A stretch of DNA of 64,000 nt from Dactylorhiza incarnata. Its lineage: Eukaryota; Streptophyta; Magnoliopsida; Asparagales; Orchidaceae. The translations under genes were made by a program, and so were the position numbers. Shown one piece after another: positions 56,079-64,000 of this stretch. The stretch covers positions 22,550,001 through 22,614,000 of the forward strand of contig JAWHQI010000004.1 of assembly GCA_033032865.1 (NCBI GenBank). The letters are read 5' to 3'. The notes below the pieces were generated by a model that saw only the letters and a list, made by a program, of their open reading frames with translations, was not told the DNA's origin and did no database searches. Within the stretch, counting starts at the first letter, position 1. Each line of letters starts with the position of its first letter.

Positions 56079-57455
56079 GCAGCTGAGATATGTTGCTTAA
56101 TCACTTGATCTTGTTTGAGCTGTTGGAACTCGCAGAAGAGGTACAATTGTTAGCATATAGACTCTATATTATAGAGTAAGTCTCATCAAGTTACACTGAT
56201 TTTAGGGTGCACGACGATTTATAGAACCTAACTGTGCAACCCATAGTTTTAGTTGTGTTAGGAAAGGACTGCAGCTTATGTAGGCTCATGTGAGCAGGAC
56301 TTTTGCCGAGGGGATTCTTAGGTGGGATAAGTAGGCGCCCATGAATACAATGTTCATTCTGCTTCATCCTCCCAACCTGACCCAGCACGACATAGAGATG
56401 ATCTTACTCGTCTTTGTTCACATCAAGAGTGGACGGTAGTGAAGAAACTTGAGATGGCCCGTTCAGGCTGCCTCGACTCGATGCCAACCGTGCTCTGACG
56501 TTAGAGAGAGTACACTCTGTATACATCTGTGTTCCCGTCCGACAGTTAGGTACTATTCTATGAAAAAAAATTAAATTGTGAATATCGACTAGGTGGGCTC
56601 CGATTAACCTATGCTGCGAATATGTGTTTTAGGGTTGCTAATATAAATTCACTTTTTTAAAAATATTCTGAAAAGAATGGAACCTTCAGTTGCAATCCAT
56701 AAACTTTATCACAGTTTTTTTTTGGTAAAAGATAATAAAATAATAAATTATGGAACTTTCCAGGTTGGTTTTCTATCAGAATCGTGTAGAAAAGCTGAAA
56801 AGCCACTTTTAGGAACTAAGGAAAATTTATTTATTTTCTAATAAAATATGCAATTATAAAGAGAGATCTTTTCGATGGGCCAGGTGCATGAATCATGATG
56901 CATCTATCTATAATATATTTTTAAATTATTTTGTTTAGAATATGCTAAAAAAATTCAAGCAAAACATTATGTGGACTAATTTACTTTCTCTATCATCATA
57001 CCAATTTCTATTATTAAAATTTACGTCGACATAAAAAATTCATAAATAAGTTAAATGATTTCAAAGTTAATTTCTATACAAAAAATCATTAACACAATTT
57101 TAGTTCCTATCATTTTATTAGTAAATAACTCTAAATTTTAGGTGTATCTTGCTCATACATCTGTATGAAAGTCCAACACACTTAAGAATTTACATTAATA
57201 AGGGAAATGGGAAAGTGATTCAGTTGACATGCCATATTTGCTGGATATAGTTGACATATATATTGATAGGTAGGTGTGTACATATATGTGCATATTATTT
57301 CTTGTCATGGGTGAATGGACCAGACCATTAGTATTTCATTTAGACTTTGCTTAATAAAATCACAAATTAATTTTGTATTGATTATCATCGAATCTTCTTA
57401 AACGCACGAGTAGAAATAAGAAGAAATATCTTAGATATTTAATGCGCAGCAACTT
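56079..57455. other. No gene seen
   Basis: AT-rich intergenic sequence. Confidence 0.4.
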
Positions 57456-57540
57456 GGTCTTTATATTGGCAGCCCACGATTGGCTGGCTATGTGCAGCTC
57501 AAAAAAAACCAAAAATCACTTTAAACCTAAAAAAATCCTC

Positions 57541-57800
57541 TAAAGGCAGCCCCCTCCCGATTCACGATTCATGTTCCCAGCCCTCTCCCGATTCACGATT
57601 TTCTGTTTCCGCCCGCCGCGATCGCCCAGCCGCCGGACACCCACCGCCCAGCCGCCGGCCACCCGCCGCCCAGCCGCCGCCGATCCCGTCGCCGGTCCGT
57701 CTCCCGTGGAGTGCCTCTCTTGTGGCTGCCCTTGAACTCATTCGGCCGAAAAAGCTCCCCCCCCCCCCCCCCAAATCTCTAATCTGGTAATGCTTTGTCT
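57541..57800 (+). other. GC-rich leader of the MULE
   Basis: CCGCCGGCCACC-type repeats and a 16-17-C run; between left TIR and the transposase ATG, with GGTAATG donor-like site after it. Probably 5' UTR and leader intron. Confidence 0.4.
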
Positions 57801-58117
57801 CGTCTCACCTCTTTTTTGTATTCTGGAGTTTCATAGCACTATTCAAGGTCTCCTTGACAATTTAGAAGAGAAATGCATGTTGATATTTTAGGGATTGTGT
57901 TGTTCAAAACCTAGGGTTTCATCTCCTTGTATTAGGGTAATATTGTGCATATTTTCATTCTTTATTCTCATGTAGGGTTCTCCTTGTTAGAGAAAATTTG
58001 TGGCGAAGGTTTTCAAATTTTTTGCAAAAGTTAGGGTTTTCATCTCGTAAGTATTAGTTTTTGACTATGTTTTTCTTGTTCTAAACAAAGTTTTTTTTGT
58101 ATTTGATATAACTTAAA

Positions 58118-59790
58118 ATGAATTCCGATAAAAGTATGAAATTATTGACGTATGGTGACTTTTCCGAAAAATCTTCAATCGACGTCGAAGAACATTTCAT
58201 TACTAATATGACATTTTGTAGCAAAGAGGAAATGGTTAAATGGGCTAGAAATATTTGCAAAGGTTTAGGTTTTGTCGTAATCAACAAAAAGGCCGATGAG
58301 ATTGAGTCAAGGGCAAAACCTAGAGTTATTCTTGGGTGTGATCGATCCAGCTTCGTCAGAGAATCTCAAAATAAGGGTTTTGTTACAAGAAATTTGAGAA
58401 ATTCTAGCTTCAAGCGGTGCGGTTGCAAATTTGCAATTAGGAGTCATAGAGAGGCCATTGATGAGTGCAAGGTTGATGTTATGTGTGGCAATGTGGTGTG
58501 CATAATCACGGGTTGGTCCATCTCGAAGTGCATCCATTTGTCGGGAGGCTAGATCAAAGTGAAACTACAATAGTTGAAGATATGTATAATGCCGGGGTGA
58601 AACCAAGGAAGATATTATCGGCATTGAAGAGTATAAATCCATTAAATTCTACGTCAATGAGAACCATTTACAATGAGAAAGCTAAGATCTACAGACATGA
58701 ATTGGCGGGTAGTACTACAATTCAGTATTTTTATAAGTGCATTAATGAAGCGGCCGATATTAGTTACAATGAAGTAAATTGTGTGACTAATCACCTAGAG
58801 AACATATTTTTGCGCATCCAACCGCAGTGAAGTTAAGTAATTTATTTTCAAACACTTTCTTGATTGATTGCACTTATAAGACCAACCTCTACACACTTCT
58901 ATGAATCGTTGGCATCACTTCTACAAATCAGACATTCTTCTCATCATTTGCATTTTATCTAATGAGACTGAGGCTTATACTTGGGCATTGCAATGTTTTA
59001 AACACATTTTTAATGAAAATGTTTTGCCAAATATTTTTGTAACGGACATGGAGATTGCTTTGTTGAGTGCAATCAAGTCTACCTTCCCTCAGCAAAGCAC
59101 ATATTATGTAGAGTGCATATTAGTAAGAAAATTTTGGCACATTGCAAGAAATTTTTCAAAGCCGGCAAGGATTGCGAGACTTTTTTGGGTGCATGGCAAC
59201 ATTTGATTATTGCGGAGACTGAAAATGAGTATAACTTGCGGTTTAATCAGATGCTAACTGATTATGTTGTGAAAATTCCCTCTGTTATGCATATGCTACT
59301 TCTACGTGGTTGGATCCGTACCAAGAATATTTTGTGTCTTGTTGGATCAATATGTAATTACACTTGGGGAACACGAGCACAAATCGTGGTGAAGGGGGTC
59401 ACAGTGTGCTAAAGAAATTTCTTGAAGTTTCCATTGGTAGACTTTCTATTGTATGGAAAACATTTAACCAAATGCAAGTTAGCACTGCTTATAAAACATT
59501 GTTGTACTCTGAATTAATTGGTAATATCTCCATAGCGGCTTTGGAGATTATTAAGAAAGAGGAGCTCTCACTAAAATCTCCATGTTTGGAACAATAGTTG
59601 TGTAGACATAAGACAAGATTTACACTAGGACTTCCATGTGCACATGAACTTATTCCATATATAAATTAGTGTACTACATATCCATTAGAAATGATTCATA
59701 AACATTGGAGAGTTTTATGTTTAAACGAGACTACAAAGAATCATGCAACTATGACAGACACAAATGAACACGAGCACATGAACTTGTCCT
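58118..59790 (+). pseudogene. MULE-type transposase, broken
   Basis: Starts MNSDKSMKLLTYGDF at 58118. N part (FCSKEEMVKWARNICKGLGFVV, then CGCKFAIR) is the FAR1/MuDR-type DNA-binding region. Catalytic part includes ENVLPNIFVTDMEIALLSAI (the DxxxA block) and a later GNTSTNRGEGGH block. Three or more frameshifts (near 58500, 58830-58900, 59150, 59380) and stops break it. The usual zinc-binding CxCxxxxxHxH end is only suggested by LPCAHEL. Confidence 0.8.
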
Positions 59791-60021
59791 ATCTTTTTTT
59801 GTAGATTTTGTTGGAGGACATATAAATCCTTTAAAGATTATTATGTTATTAGTTTAATTTACTAAGTACTATGGATTGTTATTGTTAATTAAATCTGATT
59901 TCTTAGCCTCTATTCTTTAAATTGGGCTGTCAATATCCATCGGGTTGCCGATATCGACTTCTTGGGCTGCTGTTATAGTTGGGCTGCAAATAGTCATTCG
60001 CGGGCTGCCAATATAAAGACC

Positions 60022-60979
60022 CTTATTAAAAGAAATAAAATACATGAATCATGACGGCGAGAAATCCTCCATATATGCACGATTATTATCCAAGCATTCT
60101 CTTTTTAAAATGTTAGCAATTATATTTAAATTGATGAATATATAGTATGTGTATTTAAGTGCTATAATGATTGATATTACCAAGTTGGGTAATGGGGTCC
60201 CCAAAACGTATATGGTCGGACCCGTAATTCTCCGTCGCGACCTTGATCAGCTCGCCGATATGATTCCAACGGGCCCATCCTCACGTGGAGAGACCAACGC
60301 AAAACCACCGCGCGACGACCGCCATGTAAATCGGACCGCACCACCATGGTGCGACCAAACCAGCCAGGGTACGGCCAAGGCCGGACACCCCCCCCCCCCC
60401 CCATCTAGGGTGCGGCCAAGGCCGCAACCCCCATTTGGGGTGTGGCCAAGGCCGCAACCCCCATTTGGGGTGCGGCCAAGGCCGCATCCCCCCATAGGGG
60501 GTGCGTCCAAATGCGCACGCCCATCAGGGTCGCACCCCATAGGGTGCGGCAAATTCCCCACCCCCTTGGGTTGTTGAGGGGGCGCACCCCTTTGTGCTAC
60601 GACCAACTTCGCGCCCCCTTTTTGTTACGGTCACAACCGTACCCTCTTAGGATACGACGAGGCCGCACCTCCCCAATATCGCCTGGCTACGTCTCCGCGC
60701 TCACCGCACGCTCAGAAAGCCTACGCGCTCAGAATGCCTCCGCGCTCACCGCCCCCTCCTAATTCCTCCGTGCTCACCGCGCGCTCAGACCACCTTCTCG
60801 CTCACCGCGCGCTCAGAATGCTTCCATGCACACTACGCGCTCAGGACACCTTCACATTTATGACGCGCGCGGCAGTTAAACTTTCTTGATTTTCTAGATT
60901 GCAAGTCTTGCTCATTACCTTCATCGCCATAAATGAAGTTGCCCAAACTGTCTGAACTATCCGAACTGCCAGGGGGGCA
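60022..60979. repeat. GC-rich repeat tract with GCGGCCAAGGCCGC units
   Basis: 30-bp tandem units with palindromic GCGGCCAAGGCCGC at 60411, 60441 and 60471, degenerate copies to 60560, and a second loose array of CGCGCTCACCGCGCGCTCAG at 60690-60840. ORFs here are frameless Pro/Arg/Gly repeats and not believed. It may be the U3 of an LTR cut by element I. Confidence 0.6.
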
Positions 60980-61252
60980 TGAAAGTGAGGTTAGATCTTA
61001 GATTTACTCTAGAGGGGGGGGGGGGGGGGGTGAATAGAGTATTAAAAAGTTTTTCACTTATTTTATAGCGGAATTAAAATAGTGATATATATATATGTGT
61101 GTGTACTGAGTGAGTTATAAAACAAATAAAGAAAACACAGCACAGCACAGAAAAATAAACACAATCACAGAGGACACAAGGATCTATAGTAGTTCCCTAA
61201 TAAACCTGGGTACATCTATTCTTCTACCACCCTTGGTAGGAATCCACTAGGT

Positions 61253-61375
61253 TTTTGATCAGGTGCCCTATCACCAATGAGTTTTTAATCAGGTGTCCAA
61301 ACACCACAGAGCTTTTGATCAGGTGCTCAAACCAACTACAGGTTTTTGATCAGGTGCCCTGCCACCAATGGTTTA
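61253..61375. repeat. Four ~30-bp repeats, TTTTTGATCAGGTGCCC
   Basis: Copies near 61253, 61284, 61314 and 61343, each followed by CACCAA-type sequence. Confidence 0.75.
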
Positions 61376-62089
61376 ACTTTTAAAGGGAGTTAGAACCCTA
61401 TACAAGATGGGATAAAGAGGGTTATGAAGTTCTTCTCTATCAATAATCTGAGAGAAGACTAGTGGATTGTGTTGATGTACAGCTCCCCCTGTCTGATAGA
61501 AAATAGTTGACAGTTGAGGATGGAGCTTTCTCTTGAATGTAGATCTTCCTTTGATAGCTGATGAATATGAGAGACAATGTTTCTTAGATTATTGTTGCTC
61601 TTGAATATTTTGAACTTGCAGCTGAATCACTGAGAGAATAATGTTGATGTTCTCATAGATTGAGAGTGCTGCTGCTTGAGGAAGATGAAGATCTTAAAAG
61701 CATTTTGGCTTTCTGTATATTTCTCTTTCTCTTCTTCTCGGCTGTTTCTTCTCTTTTTTCTTCCTACTACTGGTACTGCTCTTCTTCTGTCTTTCTTTTT
61801 CTTTTGACAATATATCTCTGATTTGAATTTCAAATCCTCTGAATAAGGAATAGAATAAACAGGAGGATTATTTCTTAGAACTGCAAGCCAATCTTTAATT
61901 CTTTTTCCTTTTTAATAAATGTATCATATTCTGCCAAACGGCTACTTTCTCGAGATAAGAGAATAATAAAAGGAAAGATAATATCCTTGACTTATCTGAT
62001 AGGAATAGATTCGTTGCTGATAGTCGATCTGAGTTCAGAGAATAGAATAAAACTGATCTTTCTGAAATAATGAAGCCGAGGAGAAATTT

Positions 62090-62460
62090 CATCGATCTGA
62101 AAACTGAGTTCGTCGAACAGAATGTTGAGTTCGTCGAACTGAGAGATAATCTGATGAATCTGCCTGGAGAACTGAGTTCGTCGATCTGAGAATTAATTTG
62201 ATCGATCTGAACATCTTGATACTTTTTCTTTAAACACAGAGCTAGTTCGTTGATCTCAAATTAGAGTTCGTCGAACTAAAGAATAAACTGCTGGACTGGA
62301 TGGAGAACTGAGTGCGTCGAGCTGGAGAGCATGTTCTTCGAATGCAGAGAGAAGTTCATCGAACGCAGAATAGAGTTCATCGAACGCAGAACCATGGCAA
62401 GTTCGTCGAACTGGAGCATGTCGTTCGTCGAACACAGGATGGAGTTCGTCGAACGCAGAA
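62090..62460. repeat. GTTCGTCGAAC array in LTR I
   Basis: About fourteen copies such as AGTTCGTCGAACTGAG and AGTTCATCGAACGCAG at 15-30 bp spacing; complement of the TTCGACGAA motif in A and X. Confidence 0.85.
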
Positions 62461-62586
62461 ACTTATCTTTTCCTTAAGTTCTAACAGCCTAAAACCTTGA
62501 CCCTAAAATTATACATTGGGGTCAACTTAGTCCTAGTCAACAGATAGTGATCCTAGCCCAAATCAGTAATAGGGTTGTTCCAACAA

Positions 62587-63730
62587 TCTCCCCCTATTTG
62601 GGTTAGGACACTATTTGACAAAATTGAATAATAAAATAAACAACAAAACAACAGAGCATATATATCTGACAGATTTTAAACATTTCAGCAGATATAAAAT
62701 ATGATACTATGAGTTTTGAAATTTTACACTGAAAACAGAAATAATAAAAACAAATAATCAGAACCTTTTGTCTTTCTTTGAAGGAGGCTTGAATGTGATT
62801 TGCCTTTCAAATTCTTGCTTTCTGAATTTTGACATTGTAGAGAACTGAAAGAAATCCTTGCCTTCAACTTTTGCTTTTATTATCTGAACTGAATCTGTCA
62901 AATCTCAAACTGCATTTTTCAGCTTTTGCTTTTGTTGATCTGAACTGAATCTGCTCTATCAAAAATTATTTCTGAATCTGCATTTGCATCTGTCATATCT
63001 GAATCATCAAACTGAAACTGCTGGAGCTTCTTCAAATAACTAAGACCTATCATAAAGGAGCTTCTTCATCAAGAACTGTTTTTTGCTTCTTCATTCATCA
63101 TCTCCCCCTGAAACTTGAGCTTCCTCATAAAGCATCTCCCCTTATCAAAAAGGAGCTTCTTCATGAAACATCTCCCCCTGTCAAAAAGGAGCTTCTTCAA
63201 AACATCTCCCCCTGCCTAGTTTCAGGGAGACCTGAAGCTAGGCCCCTAGAAGAAGGGACAATTGTATAGGAGGTAGGGAAGGATGCAATTTTTTTGAAGA
63301 ATTATTGTCATTGTTCCTGCACAAGAAAAAGAAAGATCAAGTGCAAAGGAACTGGAAGGAGACAATTTTTGTAGGCATAAAGATAAAATGAAATAAAAGC
63401 TTGATTATATTGAAATTCCAAACAATGAAATAGGTTCAGAGTTGTGCTAAATAATCAGCTGGAAAAGTTTCCCTGTCTCAGCTGAACCATTGAGAAGACA
63501 ACTGCTCAACCGTTGAGACTGAAAGCTGTCTCAATGGATTTTTCTGTCCAGTCCCAGCGGATCCAGACAGCTTCTCAGCAGCCCTAGGCCTTATCTCAGC
63601 GGTTCCGCTGAGATTGAGAGCTTAACTCATCTATTTCAATTGAGACTGAGAACTTGTCTCAGCTGCTTAGACAGCAAACTTACTGAACTTACTTCACACT
63701 GTGAGGGATAAATAAAAGATATAATTTTTT
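62587..63730 (-). other. 3' internal untranslated region of copia element I
   Basis: PPT on the minus strand TAGGGGGAGATT at 62586-62597, four more PPT-like GGGGGAGATG copies (63099, 63133, 63169, 63203) within ~35-bp repeats, and a motif cluster 63460-63670 with CTCAGCGG/CCGCTGAG. Confidence 0.6.
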
Positions 63731-64000
63731 TTAATTGATTGAATCTCCATCTATCATTCCTAGCTGATTTATAAAGAAGATATGCTTCTTTTCATCCAAG
63801 GGTTTGGTGAAATATCAGCCCTTTGCAAATCAGTAGAAATGAATTGTAGGCAAATTTTATTTTTGTTCACATTATCTCTGATAAAGTGGTGCCTAATTTC
63901 TATGTGTTTAGTCCTACTATGGAGTACTGGATTTTGTGCTATAGATATTGCACTAGTATTGTCACAAAATATAATTGATTTATTTAGATTGATACCATAG
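63731..64000 (-). CDS. pol: RNase H end of copia element I pol (partial)
   Basis: Minus-strand reading gives IIFCDNTSAISIAQNPVLH, RTKHIEIRHHFIRDN and RADIFTKPLDEK, the conserved end of Ty1/copia RNase H, with TAA at 63731-63733. The frame is open to the window edge; the rest of the element lies to the right. Confidence 0.9.

Larger units (their letters stand above)
57456..60021 (+). mobile_element. Mutator-like DNA transposon with TIRs
   Basis: The ends share GGTCTTTATATTGGCAGCCC (57456-57475 and the complement of 60002-60021) and stay similar for about 40 bp. Inside is a decayed MULE-type transposase. No 8-9 bp TSD is evident. Right end has about five subterminal GGGCTG repeats (59924-60007). 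Confidence 0.75.
60980..62586 (-). repeat. 3' LTR of copia element I
   Basis: Minus-strand start TGTTGGAACAACCC at 62586, purine tract next to it, end about 60980. A 17-18 base G run at 61013-61030 in the same context (TATTCAC C-run TCTA) as in Sirevirus LTRs A and C. Four TTTTGATCAGGTG repeats at 61253-61362. Motif array 62090-62460. Confidence 0.7.

Noticed and set aside
60149..60762. ORFs of 60-142 codons on both strands
   Set aside because: Five frames are open at once over the GC-rich tandem repeat; proteins are Pro/Arg/Gly repeats.

Overview
The window is plant nuclear DNA, most likely from an angiosperm with a large, repeat-filled genome. The evidence is LTR retrotransposons of both plant superfamilies with plant primer-binding sites (initiator-Met tRNA type and the Asp-type site of Athila-like elements), TATAAATA promoters, GT-AG introns of 64-250 bp and a Mutator-like element with terminal inverted repeats. 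I see no convincing complete host gene; one 79-codon exon-like segment (1572-1808, minus) is the best host candidate. The species cannot be told from the sequence.

Layout: 1-260 is an array of TCGA-containing motifs; 261-2062 is unassigned except for the exon candidate. 2063-2761, 11902-12260 and 18771-19155 look like one gypsy-type LTR (element F, minus), split by two insertions: element A (2762-11837, plus, a non-autonomous Sirevirus-type copia element carrying an antisense gene in place of pol) and element B (12261-18770, minus, a copia element with TSD ATGCA). 19156-21804 is the 3' internal part of an Athila-like element. Element G (21805-29430, minus) is a Tekay/Del-type gypsy element whose gag-pol appears to contain three introns. 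Element D (29431-31764 plus 41100-41289, minus) is the 5' end of an Athila-type element; its LTR is interrupted by element C (31765-41094, plus), a nearly intact Sirevirus. 41290-45461 is the 3' end of a Tat-like gypsy element (E, plus) with two TATA-driven, multi-exon antisense genes and its 3' LTR. 45462-51557 is LTR-like material of one family (X) present in opposing orientations. 51558-53542 is a second Tat-like 3' end (H) with an antisense ORF. A decayed copia RT/RNase H (54610-55400), a Mutator-like element (57456-60021), a GC-rich repeat tract (60022-60979) and the 3' half of another copia element (I, 60980-64000, minus) complete the window.

The most unusual pattern is regulatory. Several elements carry dense arrays of short near-palindromic CpG motifs in LTRs or internal leaders, often directly upstream of a TATA box, and each family has its own motif: GCTAGCGCCGGCGCTAGC in Sireviruses A and C, GTCACGGGCGTGAC in D, GACCGC in B, GCGAG/CTCGC in E. 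One motif, GCG(T/C)TCGACGAA or its complement, recurs in elements of different superfamilies (A, E, X, I). In A the Sirevirus palindrome also sits directly upstream of the TATA-like box of the captured antisense gene, and in E the array lies between the divergent TATA boxes of the LTR and an antisense gene. This resembles the diversified motif arrays of Arabidopsis VANDAL elements recognised by VANC anti-silencing proteins, and the palindromes reported in maize Sirevirus LTRs; whether a cognate DNA-binding protein exists here is inference.
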